Numbered from the stretch's first letter, positions 35,468 to 44,373 are shown. The stretch: 64,000 nucleotides of DNA from Halalkalibaculum roseum (GCF_011059145.1 NZ_JAALLT010000004.1:248001-312000), one strand, 5' to 3'. The notes: generated from the letters alone by a model not told the origin. Made by a program: numbers and translations.

Positions 35468-35977
35468 TTATAGCTTTTTTAGCAATTTCGGTATCATCAT
35501 CCACTTGATTCGTGCCGTCCCCTCCTTTACCTGACTCCATTTCACCGCAGGGTGTTCCAGGCACACCAGTGCCGCGGTAGGCATGCGCAAGGTATAGCTT
35601 TTGCTATCGCTGCAAAGCAGACTGGCTGTTTCTTCCATTTTAGGATTATGGCCAACCAACATGATTGTTTCTGCACTCTCGGAAGCTTCCTGGATGGCCT
35701 CCAGGTAATCATAGGCAGAACCATAATAGAAGTCATCAGTCCATGATATGATTTCATCTTCCAATCCGGCCACTTCGCAAAACATGGTGGTAGTTTGACG
35801 GGCCCGTTTCGCCGTAGAAGAGAAAACATGATCCGGAAGGTAACCTGAATTACTGATAAAGGCTCCCATTCTGGGAGCATCCTTCTTTCCACGCTTGGCG
35901 AGGGGACGATCAAAATCATCCAGGCTGGAATCGTCCCAGGAAGATTTGGCATGTCGCAGGAGAAGTATGTGTTTCAT
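35468..35977 (-). CDS. sixA: SixA-type phosphohistidine phosphatase
   Basis: This 169-residue histidine-phosphatase-superfamily protein has the catalytic RHAKS motif (Arg8, His9) at the N-terminus, DFDRPLAKRG, and the second histidine in VGHNPKMEE. SixA dephosphorylates histidine phosphotransfer domains or the PTS Npr in other bacteria. In this genome it could act on the hybrid kinase pathway, but no direct link is seen. It is convergent with the SulP gene. Confidence 0.92.
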   Translation of the reverse strand: MKHILLLRHAKSSWDDSSLDDFDRPLAKRGKKDAPRMGAFISNSGYLPDHVFSSTAKRARQTTTMFCEVAGLEDEIISWTDDFYYGSAYDYLEAIQEASESAETIMLVGHNPKMEETASLLCSDSKSYTLRMPTAALVCLEHPAVKWSQVKEGTARIKWMMIPKLLKKL

Positions 35978-36160
35978 CTGAATGCCTAATTTAAATAGCA
36001 GTTGAAAAATCAGGTTATTAATTCACTGATATCATAAGCAGCTATTATACAAATTAAATTGAATGGCTTCTCAATCAATTTGATTTTACTTCATCCAGAT
36101 ATCTTGCCTTAGGAATATTTCTTCTGAAGCGGAGCAGAGTAAGCAGAATTATCCATGCTG

Positions 36161-36236
36161 TATCAAGCCTCCACGCTTGATACATAGCGTTTATAAATTC
36201 CCAACTCACTTGATTCAAGCGTGGAGGCTTGAATCA
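36161..36236. repeat. Pair of REP-like palindromes in inverted arrangement (element B, copies 1 and 2)
   Basis: Copy 1 (36161-36182) is TATCAAGC plus CTCCAC plus GCTTGATA. Copy 2 (36211-36236) has the arms TGATTCAAGC and GCTTGAATCA around GTGGAG. The two centres are reverse complements, so the copies are inverted like a BIME pair with a 28-base spacer. The 316-base gap 35978-36293 has no gene; it lies at the 3' end of the MATE gene. Related copies are at 44299 and 60900. Confidence 0.85.
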
Positions 36237-36293
36237 GCCTTAAATCCCAATGGGCCTGTTATAATTTGCTAAATAGACTTGTCTTTTAAACTA

Positions 36294-37586
36294 TTATCTC
36301 AAAATATACTTCGGCGCATACACCGTGAGCGTGGCACCCCGGGCAACCATAAAGAGCGTCAAGGCCAGCCAGATGGCATGGTTCCCAAAATAGGAAACTC
36401 CTAATGCATAGACCGGAAGAAAGATTAGGACTGTGGCTATAATCATCGAATTTCTCATCGGCTCTGTCGCGGTTGCACCGATAAAAATGCCGTCCCAGAT
36501 ATAGCAGAAGCTACTCACTGCCGGACCCGCGATGGTCCATCCCCAAAAGATCAGTGCCGTAGTTATCACATTCTGCTGATTGGTAAAAATAGAAAGAATG
36601 GATTCGTCAAATAACGCATATACCAGCGAGGCTGTAAAACCGATCCCTATTCCCCAAAAGAAGCAATGGGTTACCGCTGACTTCAATTTATCCTTTTCTC
36701 CAGAGCCTTTATAACGACCTATGAGGCTTTCCGCAGCAAAGGCAAAACCGTCGACCCCATACGACACGATCATCCAGAGCTGCAGAAGAATAGTGTTGGC
36801 TGCCAATATAACATTTCCGAATTCCGCTGATTTGGCCGTGAAAAATGAGAAGGTAAAGATCAAACAGAGGGTTCGGATAAAGATGTCACGATTGACACTG
36901 AAGAATTTTTTTAGCGGTTCCACTTCAAGAATTTTTTCCCGAACGTAGGCTTTCAGCCAGCTTTTGTACTTAACCATGAGCAAACCGATGGCCAATGCCA
37001 GCCCCACATACCGGGCTATCAATGTCCCCCAGGCAACCCCTGCAACATTCATGTTCAATGAATACACAAAAATTACATCCAGTATTATGTTTAATGTATT
37101 CAATACAACCGTTACGATCATAGGGTAACGGGCATTCTGCATACCCAGAAACCACCCGTTTATAGCATACAGTCCAAGAGTTGCCGGGGCAGTAAAGATT
37201 CGTATATCAAAATAAACTTTCGTAAAACGTTCCACTTCCGGCGTAGCCTCCACCAACCAGAAACTGATATCGGCAATCCAGGTCTGAAGCAGCAAAATCA
37301 TAAAACTAAACACCCCGGCCACGAGCAATGCCCGAACCAGTGTCATCACACTTTCGGTTTTGTTTTGCTCGCCAAAAGCCTGGGCAGTAATTCCTGTTGT
37401 ACCCATTCGAAGAAATCCGAAGCCCCAGAAGATGAAATTGAATATCATACCGCCAAGGGCAATGGCTCCGAGATAGTAGACCTCTTCCAGGTGTCCTACC
37501 AGTGCCGTGTCAACAGCTCCCAGCAGAGGTACAGAGAGATTGCTGATAATATTGGGGATGGCCAGTTTTAGGACTTTTTTATTCAA
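36294..37586 (-). CDS. MATE family multidrug exporter (DinF-like)
   Basis: This 430-residue protein has the two six-helix halves of MATE transporters: VPLLGAVDTALVGHLEEVYYLGAIALG at the N-terminus, FLRMGTTGITAQAFGEQN, and the second half with DGFAFAAESLIGRYKGSGEKD. Such carriers export organic cations or drugs using sodium or proton gradients. The gene is monocistronic, with repeat palindromes downstream and the divergent methyltransferase gene upstream. Substrate is unknown. Confidence 0.93.
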   Translation of the reverse strand: MNKKVLKLAIPNIISNLSVPLLGAVDTALVGHLEEVYYLGAIALGGMIFNFIFWGFGFLRMGTTGITAQAFGEQNKTESVMTLVRALLVAGVFSFMILLLQTWIADISFWLVEATPEVERFTKVYFDIRIFTAPATLGLYAINGWFLGMQNARYPMIVTVVLNTLNIILDVIFVYSLNMNVAGVAWGTLIARYVGLALAIGLLMVKYKSWLKAYVREKILEVEPLKKFFSVNRDIFIRTLCLIFTFSFFTAKSAEFGNVILAANTILLQLWMIVSYGVDGFAFAAESLIGRYKGSGEKDKLKSAVTHCFFWGIGIGFTASLVYALFDESILSIFTNQQNVITTALIFWGWTIAGPAVSSFCYIWDGIFIGATATEPMRNSMIIATVLIFLPVYALGVSYFGNHAIWLALTLFMVARGATLTVYAPKYILR

Positions 37587-37659
37587 GAAGTGCAGCTGTT
37601 TGGGTTATGAAAGGCTTCTTCCATATTTTTGGGTTTTAAAATAAACATACCTCAGCGCA

Positions 37660-38322
37660 ATGGAAATTAGTTATTGGAAGTCACGCTGGAACAAAGGCAA
37701 TACCGGGTGGCATATGCAGCAGGTGTATCCCAACCTGCTTGCTTACTGGCCTGAGTTACAACTTGAAAGAGATGCAACGGTGCTGGTACCCTTATGCGGT
37801 AAAAGCCTGGACCTTCTCTGGCTGCAAAACCAGGGACACCGGGTCATCGGTGTTGATGTTTCACAAAATGCAGCAGAGCAATTTTTTAGAGAAAACGGGC
37901 TGGATTATCACACCTCCCCAAAAGCCTCCTTCACTGTTTATCAGGGCCAGGATATTTCAATTTGGTGCGGTGATTTTATGAAGCTGAAGCGATCATTTCT
38001 TCCTGAAATCAGCGCGGTTTACGACAAGGCCGCCCTGATTGCCTTGACCCAACAGCAGCGAAAACTATATGCAAAAAAAGTTATTGAAATGTGTGATAGG
38101 GATACCAAGATACTTCTCAACACATTTGAGTATGAACAGGAGGAAATGAACGGACCCCCATTCGCGGTGTTCCCTGAAGAACTGGAAGAACTCTATGGAA
38201 AGCATTTTACAATAAGCTTGCTTCACGAAGAGTCCATCTTTGAAGATCTGGTCAAATTTCACCGGCGCGGACTTTCATCCTACCTGATTGAAAAAGTCTA
38301 CCAATTACAGCCAAAAAAGTGA
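37660..38322 (+). CDS. TPMT-like S-adenosylmethionine methyltransferase
   Basis: This 220-residue protein matches the thiopurine/tellurite methyltransferase family: YWKSRWNKGNTGWHMQQVYPNL at the N-terminus, VLVPLCGKSLDLLWL (SAM-binding), GVDVSQNAAEQFF and AVYDKAALIAL. Bacterial members methylate thiols, selenite or tellurite. With the arsenosugar cluster elsewhere in the window it may point to metalloid detoxification, but this is not direct evidence. A weak hairpin (ATAGAG/CTCTAT at 38332-38351) follows the stop. Confidence 0.9.
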   Translation: MEISYWKSRWNKGNTGWHMQQVYPNLLAYWPELQLERDATVLVPLCGKSLDLLWLQNQGHRVIGVDVSQNAAEQFFRENGLDYHTSPKASFTVYQGQDISIWCGDFMKLKRSFLPEISAVYDKAALIALTQQQRKLYAKKVIEMCDRDTKILLNTFEYEQEEMNGPPFAVFPEELEELYGKHFTISLLHEESIFEDLVKFHRRGLSSYLIEKVYQLQPKK

Positions 38323-38507
38323 TTGTTGCCCATAGAGGCTTATTTCTCTATAGCTTTATTAATCGTAAAAATTTTAGATATAGTGTGATTATTAAGTATT
38401 AAATTCTTTAATTGGCACTTCGGAGATGGAGTTGCATGTCAATGGGTCGGAATGTATTTTCAAAATCCGAATTTCGCTAAATATTATTAATACACAATTA
38501 TTGCAAC

Positions 38508-38984
38508 ATGAATGTTGAAAGACGAAACCAACTGTTAAGTATCGTTCTGGGGATAATCATTTTGGTTCTGGGATACTTTCTTTACCAATCCATAGTCGGA
38601 CCATATCAGGAAGTTATCGAACGTCAGCAAATGACGGAGCGAGTACACCACCAGATGGAAACCATCCGTGATGTACTGGTAAGATTTGAACGAGAAACCG
38701 GTGACTTTCCCCCAACTGAAGGAGGTCTCGACACGCTGGTACAATATCTAAAGACCGATTCTGCAATGGTAGCAATGCGAGATTCCCTCTACCGAAACGA
38801 GATGGGGCAGCCGTACAATCCCGATTCACTTATCTACTCGGTTCGTCCTCCACACAGCAAATTCCAGTATACGTTGAACGATACCCTTCGTCCTCCCATC
38901 TATCTTCTTGAAGATCCTGATACGGATGACAAAATCGGCGACCTTGAACGAACTACTCTGCTTAACGCAGCCAGTTGGGAATAA
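38508..38984 (+). CDS. Membrane-anchored pseudopilin-like protein (GspG-like fragment)
   Basis: This 158-residue protein has one N-terminal membrane helix (about 9-27: LLSIVLGIIILVLGYFLY) and no cleaved signal. It then has a helical region and the segment FERETGDFPPTEGGLDTLVQYL, which resembles the YPTTEQGLEAL segment of GspG pseudopilins. The prepilin cleavage motif (G/FTLIE) is not visible, so it may not be processed. It directly precedes the PilM-like gene (6-base gap). The GspG relation is inference from one segment. Confidence 0.55.
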   Translation: MNVERRNQLLSIVLGIIILVLGYFLYQSIVGPYQEVIERQQMTERVHHQMETIRDVLVRFERETGDFPPTEGGLDTLVQYLKTDSAMVAMRDSLYRNEMGQPYNPDSLIYSVRPPHSKFQYTLNDTLRPPIYLLEDPDTDDKIGDLERTTLLNAASWE

Positions 38985-38990
38985 TGGAGA

Positions 38991-39857
38991 ATGGATCAAC
39001 TGAAACCAAGCCTCGGGCTTTGCTTCTTTGACAACCAGCTGTTTTACGCAGTTAATGATATTTACGATACAAAGAAGCTGGCCCGAATCGGTTCGGTCGA
39101 CTTTAATTTCGATGTCACCCGTGCCATTTTAAGCGGTGACAAGGAGCTTTTTCCTGGCATCAGGGAGACCGTCCTGAAACTCAAGGAGCAGTACAGCATA
39201 AATCATATCAGGGTACTCTCCTTTCCCAGTAAAGAGTGCTGGACCACCCTCCCTAAACTGGTATATGACAGTTCTGATGAGCGGGAAGCCCATATCTCAA
39301 TCATTATGAAGGGTGTAGACCGCAAGCAGATCCAGCCGACCTGGTACACGCTAAGCAACCAGGATTATAAGTTTTTGTTGCTGCGCAATACCGAAGCATT
39401 ACGAGGTTTGGAAAAGCTGACACCTGATGCCTCAACCATTGAGCTGGTAAGTGAGTTTGAACTGGGTGAGCGGTGGATACGGCATTGCAATCCCGGGGGA
39501 TCTTTTATGACGGTTTGCTGCTTCGATAACTGCATTTCCGTAAGCTCTTACATCCTGGGTAAACTGAGAGGAGCCACTTACCTGACCTTCGATGATGCTG
39601 AAGACCTTCCCTACCTCTGGATGCAGCACACCAAAGAACTCAGCTGGATGCAGGGCCTCCATGAAGAGATTCACGTATATGGAAGCCAGTCTTACCGGAT
39701 CATAGATATATTACAGCCTTTCTGGGATGATGCCGGAAGCATTATCAAAATGGATACGCTTGACAAGATTAAAGTAGAGGCCGAAGAAGAAACCTATGGT
39801 TTCAACCTGGAGCTCGCATATCCCGCAGTAATGCTTGCGCTGGAGTCCAAGCCCTGA
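38991..39857 (+). CDS. DUF3822/PilM-like actin-fold protein
   Basis: This 288-residue protein precedes rsmD and coaD, the position where Bacteroidota encode DUF3822, a protein with an actin/PilM-like fold. The N-terminus (LGLCFFDNQLFYAVND) and later segments (MTVCCFDNCISVSSYILGK, THFDDAEDL-like region) fit two repeated subdomains in which beta strands bear a phosphate-binding loop. No clear ATP-binding glycine motif is seen. It starts 6 bases after the pseudopilin-like gene. Family assignment is from context plus fold-like pattern; function is unknown. Confidence 0.6.
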   Translation: MDQLKPSLGLCFFDNQLFYAVNDIYDTKKLARIGSVDFNFDVTRAILSGDKELFPGIRETVLKLKEQYSINHIRVLSFPSKECWTTLPKLVYDSSDEREAHISIIMKGVDRKQIQPTWYTLSNQDYKFLLLRNTEALRGLEKLTPDASTIELVSEFELGERWIRHCNPGGSFMTVCCFDNCISVSSYILGKLRGATYLTFDDAEDLPYLWMQHTKELSWMQGLHEEIHVYGSQSYRIIDILQPFWDDAGSIIKMDTLDKIKVEAEEETYGFNLELAYPAVMLALESKP

Positions 39858-39949
39858 AAAGGAAAAGGTTCTTGAATTTTATTTTCCTTAAATCCTTATA
39901 CCTTATACCTTTCCTGCGTTATTAAGTAAACCAAGAATTAGAAATCGAT

Positions 39950-40510
39950 ATGCGCATCATAACCGGTACGCTGAAAGGGCGCAGAATAAATATTCCAAAA
40001 AATCTGGATGTTCGTCCAACAACCGACCGAACCAAGGAGGGGCTCTTTTCAACCATAGAGTCGTGGAAATACATTCGCGACAGCCGTGTGCTCGACCTGT
40101 TTGCGGGCTCAGGCAGTCTGGGCATTGAAGCTATTTCAAGAGGTGCGGCGGAGGTACTTTTTGTAGATCAGGAACCTCGGAATATCAGTCACATTGAAAA
40201 ACTTGCACAGGAATTCGAGGTCGGCGATCGGATCCGCACCGTTACCATGGATGTCAAGCAGTTTCTTCAGGGGCCGGCTGTTCCATACGACTTTATCTTT
40301 GCCGATCCCCCATACACCTATGGAGAACTCAATGAGATAGTCGATTCTATTTTCCAAAATAGCTGGCTGAAAGAGTCCGGCTGGCTGATTCTGGAACACA
40401 ATACGCATTATGATTTCAGGGAACATAAATTTTCCCTGATGGAAAAGGAGTATGGCAAGACACTCATCAGTATTTTATCCCCGCAAGCCAGTAAAAATGA
40501 CCAATCCTAA
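39950..40510 (+). CDS. rsmD: 16S rRNA (guanine966-N2)-methyltransferase RsmD
   Basis: This 186-residue protein has the RsmD signature: MRIITGTLKGRRI, VRPTTDRTKEGLFS, the SAM loop VLDLFAGSGSLGIEA and the N6-type catalytic motif DPPY (119-122) in FIFADPPYTYGEL. It methylates guanine 966 of 16S rRNA in the small subunit. coaD starts 16 bases downstream, the common rsmD-coaD pair. Confidence 0.95.
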   Translation: MRIITGTLKGRRINIPKNLDVRPTTDRTKEGLFSTIESWKYIRDSRVLDLFAGSGSLGIEAISRGAAEVLFVDQEPRNISHIEKLAQEFEVGDRIRTVTMDVKQFLQGPAVPYDFIFADPPYTYGELNEIVDSIFQNSWLKESGWLILEHNTHYDFREHKFSLMEKEYGKTLISILSPQASKNDQS

Positions 40511-40526
40511 TTTAGCCAAATAGCAC

Positions 40527-41021
40527 ATGGAAACTGTTGCACTCTATCCCGGATCTTTTGATCCCATTACTTACGGTCACCTTGACATAATGGAACGTGC
40601 TACCGAATTGTTTGATACGGTTATAGCAACTGTGGCTGTCAACAAGCGCAAAGAAGCTGTCTTTACCGGGGATGAACGGGAACAGTTGCTGCGAAAATGC
40701 CTGGAAGGAAAGGAATGGGCAAAAAAGGTAGAGGTAGAACAGTTTACAGGACTCCTTGTAGATTTTGCAAAGAAGAAAAATGCAAAGACGCTGGTGCGCG
40801 GAGTCAGGCAGATCTCCGATTTTGAGTACGAATTTCGGATGGCCCTCACCAATCGACGGCTGGCTCCGGAAGTCGATACCATCTTTCTCATGCCCAATGA
40901 ACAGCTCACATTTATATCCGCTTCACTGGTTAAAGAGGTGGCCTATTGGGACGGTGACCTTTCTTCCTTCGTACCGGCTCATGTTGCCAAAGCCCTTCGA
41001 GAAAAATTCAAGGATAAGTAA
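40527..41021 (+). CDS. coaD: Phosphopantetheine adenylyltransferase
   Basis: This 164-residue nucleotidyltransferase has the T/HxGH-type motif ALYPGSFDPITYGHLDIM, VNKRKEAVFTGDER, LVRGVRQISDFEYE and the C-terminal ISASLVKEVA. It transfers AMP from ATP to 4'-phosphopantetheine, the penultimate step of coenzyme A synthesis. It follows rsmD by 16 bases. Confidence 0.97.
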   Translation: METVALYPGSFDPITYGHLDIMERATELFDTVIATVAVNKRKEAVFTGDEREQLLRKCLEGKEWAKKVEVEQFTGLLVDFAKKKNAKTLVRGVRQISDFEYEFRMALTNRRLAPEVDTIFLMPNEQLTFISASLVKEVAYWDGDLSSFVPAHVAKALREKFKDK

Positions 41022-41201
41022 TCCCCGAGCGACCTGCCGGTCATGGATAATTGATAATTCGTATTGCGAGATCCTCGGAGATCTGCCTTCATAAACCGGT
41101 CTCTGTCGAGTTGATGAAATTGATCAACCGAATAGATAACCATAGCGCTTTTTACTATTTTCAGGACGTTCCAAAGCTCTTCATAACCAATTATTAGTTA
41201 C

Positions 41202-42395
41202 ATGATTTCAAAACGTGCACAGTCGGTAGCGCCTTCCGAAACGCTTAAAATTTCTGCTAAAGCCAAAGAGCTGAAGCGACAGGGAAAATCCATCGTCTCA
41301 CTGAGTGCCGGAGAGCCGGATTTCAATACCCCGGAGCACGTTTGCAGTGCCGCCATCAAAGCTATTAAAGACGGTTTTCACGGTTATACCATGAATACGG
41401 GAACACCGGAGTTGCGGAATGCCATATCTAAGAAACTGAAAAGGGATAATGATCTGAATTATGATCCCTCGCAAATAATTTGCAGCAACGGTGCCAAGCA
41501 GTCGCTGGGATTCAGCATGCTGGCCCTGTTGGATCCGGGCGATGAAGCCATCATACCTGCACCTTACTGGGTTTCCTATCCGGAAATGGCCAAACTCGCC
41601 GGAGCGAAACCGGTTACAGTCCGCACTTCTTTTGATGCTAATTATAAGATGACACCTCAACAACTAGAAGAAGCTATTACCGAGCGAACGAAGGTGCTCG
41701 TACTGTGTTCGCCCTCCAATCCCACAGGAGCCTGCTACTCGCTTAAAGAGCTGAAAAAATTGGCCGAGGTGCTTCAGGATTATCCCGATATCTACATTAT
41801 CTCTGATGAGATCTATGAATATATTGTTTTTGAGAATGAGCATGCCGGCATCTTGCAAGCTGCGCCGGACCTGGCCGACAGAACACTTCTTATTAACGGT
41901 TTTTCCAAAGGTTTTGCCATGACCGGGTGGCGACTTGGATATATGGCAGGTCCCCAGGACGTCGTGGACGCCGTCGCTAAGATCCAGAGCCAGGAGACAT
42001 CGGCTCCTTCCTCAATTTCACAGAAAGCAGGGGAAGCCGCATATACAGGTGACCTGACTGCGGTCACATACATGAGAGAGCAGTTTAAGAAGCGCAGAGA
42101 TTTCATCGTTGAAGAACTCGAGAGCATAGACGGACTTAAGTGTTTCAAACCATCAGGAGCATTCTACGTTTTTCCTGATATTTCCCATTATCTTGGGATG
42201 AAAACCCATCAAGGTGAAGAGATCAACAGCAGTACGGATTTATGCATGTATCTGATAGAAGAGCAGGGACTGGCAACCGTTCCCGGAGATGCTTTTGGTG
42301 AGCCTAACGGTATCCGGCTCAGTTATGCTTCATCGATGGACGAGCTTGAGGAAGCAATGATTCGTCTGAGAAAAGGATTATTGGAATTGGCCTAA
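41202..42395 (+). CDS. Class I/II PLP-dependent aminotransferase (AspC-like)
   Basis: This 397-residue fold-type I aminotransferase has NxGTPELR-type N-terminal residues (TMNTGTPELRNAISKKL), the NPTGACYSLKEL segment, SDEIYEYI with the pyridine-binding aspartate, and the PLP lysine Lys236 in GFSKGFAMTGWRLGY. The C-terminus has RLSYASSMDELEEAM. It looks like an aspartate or aromatic/branched-chain aminotransferase; substrate is not deducible. A TACTATTT box lies 41 bases upstream of the start. Confidence 0.94.
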   Translation: MISKRAQSVAPSETLKISAKAKELKRQGKSIVSLSAGEPDFNTPEHVCSAAIKAIKDGFHGYTMNTGTPELRNAISKKLKRDNDLNYDPSQIICSNGAKQSLGFSMLALLDPGDEAIIPAPYWVSYPEMAKLAGAKPVTVRTSFDANYKMTPQQLEEAITERTKVLVLCSPSNPTGACYSLKELKKLAEVLQDYPDIYIISDEIYEYIVFENEHAGILQAAPDLADRTLLINGFSKGFAMTGWRLGYMAGPQDVVDAVAKIQSQETSAPSSISQKAGEAAYTGDLTAVTYMREQFKKRRDFIVEELESIDGLKCFKPSGAFYVFPDISHYLGMKTHQGEEINSSTDLCMYLIEEQGLATVPGDAFGEPNGIRLSYASSMDELEEAMIRLRKGLLELA

Positions 42396-42522
42396 TACAG
42401 CGATTTCGAGCCTGTCAAAATTGACAGTGACTTCCCATTCTCTGATCTTTTTTGCAGAATAAACTATATCGGTATACTTTTTGCTTTTAGCGTACTGAAC
42501 TGAAGAATAATTTAACAATATC

Positions 42523-42816
42523 ATGCCTACATACGAGTATAAACGAAAAGACGGAACCACTTTCGAGATACGCCAGAGTATAAACGACGATGCATTAACC
42601 GAATGTCCTGAAACGGGGCAACCTGTAAAGCGCGTAATTACCGGTGGCGGAGGGGTGGTTTATAAAGGTGACGGGTGGTATGTCACAGATTATAAGGACA
42701 CCGACCGAAAAGAGGCTGCCAAAAGAGAAAAAGAGCAGAGCAAGAATGGCAGTACTAAAGCTTCAAAAAAAGATGAAAAGAAGACGTCTGCCAAAAGTGA
42801 GAATACTGCCGGATAA
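42523..42816 (+). CDS. FmdB-like protein with degenerate zinc ribbon
   Basis: This 97-residue protein has the FmdB layout MPTYEYKRKDGTTFEI, CPETGQPVKRVITGGGGVVYKGDGWYVTDY and a Lys/Ser-rich tail. In FmdB-type proteins the first part normally holds a CxxC knuckle; here it is KRKDG with only one Cys (in ECPETG), so it may not bind zinc. The tail is low complexity and disordered. It lies between the aminotransferase and the GbsR-like gene on the same strand. Function is unknown. Confidence 0.8.
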   Translation: MPTYEYKRKDGTTFEIRQSINDDALTECPETGQPVKRVITGGGGVVYKGDGWYVTDYKDTDRKEAAKREKEQSKNGSTKASKKDEKKTSAKSENTAG

Positions 42817-42848
42817 CCGGTTTTTTCTGAACCTATAAGATATCCGCT

Positions 42849-43451
42849 GTGCCTGAGGATCGTTCACAAAACTATGAAGAAGCCCTGGAGCAATTTGTCC
42901 TGCTTTGGGGGGAGATGGCATCGGCCTGGGGCATCAATAAAACTATGGCACAAATTCATGCACTGCTCTATGCAGAGGCTGAACCTCTGGATACCGATAC
43001 CATTATGGAACGTTTGGATATCAGCCGCGGAAATGCCAACATGAACCTGCGAAACCTGGTGCAGTGGCAGCTGGCTCACAAGGTTCACTTTAAAGGTAAG
43101 CGAAAAGATTTTTACAGTGCCGAAAAAGACGTCTGGAATATCGTTTCAACAATAGTTCGCGAACGCCAACAACGGGAGGTGGCTCCCATCAGGCAGAATC
43201 TTGAGGAGTGCCTGGAAGTCTTTGAAGCGGGCAGTACCGAAAGCCCAAAAGAGAAGGAGTTTAAAGAACGTATAGAGAATTTTATACGGTTTCTGGAGAT
43301 GTTCGAACGTTTCACCGAAGCCATGCTGCCATACATCAACAAGAAAAATCTTAAGTTCCTCAAGCAGCTGGTGAAAATTGCAGAGATGAAAGAATCTATC
43401 AAAGAGAGCATGACCAAAACGACTGAGAAACCATCCAAAGATGAGCGCTAA
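42849..43451 (+). CDS. GbsR/MarR-type transcriptional regulator
   Basis: This 200-residue protein starts at GTG 42849. It has a GbsR-like winged helix: WGINKTMAQIHALLYAEAEPLDTDTIMERLDISRGNANMNLRNLV, in which LDISRGNANMNLR is the recognition helix, and VHFKGKRKDFYSAEKDVWNI as wing. The C-terminal half is helical and may dimerise or bind a ligand. Members repress osmoprotectant genes in Bacillus. The last 11 bases overlap the start of yraN. Direct targets are unknown. Confidence 0.85.
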   Translation: MPEDRSQNYEEALEQFVLLWGEMASAWGINKTMAQIHALLYAEAEPLDTDTIMERLDISRGNANMNLRNLVQWQLAHKVHFKGKRKDFYSAEKDVWNIVSTIVRERQQREVAPIRQNLEECLEVFEAGSTESPKEKEFKERIENFIRFLEMFERFTEAMLPYINKKNLKFLKQLVKIAEMKESIKESMTKTTEKPSKDER

Positions 43452-43812
43452 AACAACCCGGCAGATTGGCGATGAGGGAGAAGAGTTGGCTGTTTCTTAC
43501 CTCGAATCCAAAGGATATATCATTCTCGACCGCAACTACTATTTTGAACGGGCAGAAGTAGATATCGTAGCCTACGATGAAACCTGTATCGTCTTTGTAG
43601 AAGTTAAGAAACGGACTACCGAAAAATTTGGGAAACCGGAAGAGTTCGTAACCAAATCAAAGATAGAAAACCTATATAAAGCAGCTGAGGCATGGATTTA
43701 CGAACGTAAAATGGATACCGCCCCGGCCCGTTTTGATGTAATCGCCATCACACAGCAGCATAACGAAGCTCCCGATATCAAGCACTACGAAGACGCCTTT
43801 AGAAAGAGATAG
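43441..43812 (+). CDS. yraN: YraN/UPF0102 family nuclease-fold protein
   Basis: This 123-residue protein has the restriction-endonuclease-like UPF0102 fold: GDEGEELAVSYLESKGYIIL, EVDIVAYDETCIVFVEVKKR with the PD-ExK-type acidic and lysine residues, and DVIAI near the end. The family is widespread but its role is poorly defined, possibly in DNA repair or recombination. It overlaps the GbsR-like gene by 11 bases. It is followed by a 748-base repeat-rich convergent gap. Confidence 0.93.
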   Translation: MSAKTTRQIGDEGEELAVSYLESKGYIILDRNYYFERAEVDIVAYDETCIVFVEVKKRTTEKFGKPEEFVTKSKIENLYKAAEAWIYERKMDTAPARFDVIAITQQHNEAPDIKHYEDAFRKR

Positions 43813-43869
43813 GTTTTTCGGTGAGTGAGTTTCGGGCATTAGTGAATGAACCTGAACCTACTCCATACT

Positions 43870-43938
43870 GCTTCCGGTGCTCCGATCGGGTAGCACTACA
43901 ACCCATTCATTCCGCAGCAGAGCAGCGGAATGAGGGAT
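43870..43938. repeat. Palindromic repeats C copy 1 and D copy 2
   Basis: GCTTCCGGTGCTCCG..GG (43870-43894) is related to element D. At 43901-43938, CATTCCGC and GCGGAATG flank an AGCAGAGCA loop; this element C recurs at 44437-44474 with the same flanking ACCCATT and GAGGGA. Confidence 0.75.
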
Positions 43939-44030
43939 GCAAGTAACAACTTCTCTTCCTCAGTGATAAACACCCACTTCTTTAACCACAGTCTTAAAAA
44001 ATTATGCTCAAAGCTAATGATAAGCAATCC

Positions 44031-44169
44031 GGGGTCCGGGGGTATTGCGGGAAAGTCGTTAGCAGAAGCTTCAGATGCATTAAAGCTGGATTTACCTAAT
44101 GCCTTTAGTTAAAACAACATCTCAAGACCCCCGGTGGCTTTTTGGTTCGTTTTTGGCCATCCAAAAATG
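44031..44169 (+). repeat. 140-bp structured dispersed repeat, copy 2
   Basis: Its left 25 bases and right 57 bases match the copy at 25653, apart from a few substitutions, and the middle is unrelated. The left CCGGGGGTATTG (44036-44047) pairs with CAAGACCCCCGG (44123-44134; 11 of 12). The right end forms GTTCGTTTTTGG / CCAAAAATGAAC, 12 pairs with one G-T wobble. It lies in the 3' region of yraN. Confidence 0.85.
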
Positions 44170-44298
44170 AACAATCTAATTACAGATAAGCCCCAACATT
44201 CACTTCCTCAGAATAAACAATGCTATGCTCTGGGAGCAATGAGTAGACCTCCCTGGCAATACATAGAGAGGCAAACAGCAATAACTTTTAAATGGCTT

Positions 44299-44373
44299 AT
44301 TCGAGCGTCCACGCTCGGATCTTACAAAATGTATTTTGATAGCTTAATATGTTTCAAGCGTGGACGCTTGAAA
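44299..44373. repeat. Pair of REP-like palindromes in inverted arrangement (element B, copies 3 and 4)
   Basis: Copy 3 (44299-44320) has arms around the centre CGAGCGTCCACGCTCG. Copy 4 (44352-44373) has TTTCAAGCG / CGCTTGAAA around TGGA. The centres are reverse complements, so the copies are again inverted, with about 31 bases between. This matches the arrangement at 36161-36236. Confidence 0.85.

Noticed and set aside
43930-44112. Short open frames in the repeat-rich gap (also 44134-44376 and 44492-44752)
   Set aside because: They are made of repeat sequence, lack any family signature and differ in non-synonymous ways between repeat copies.
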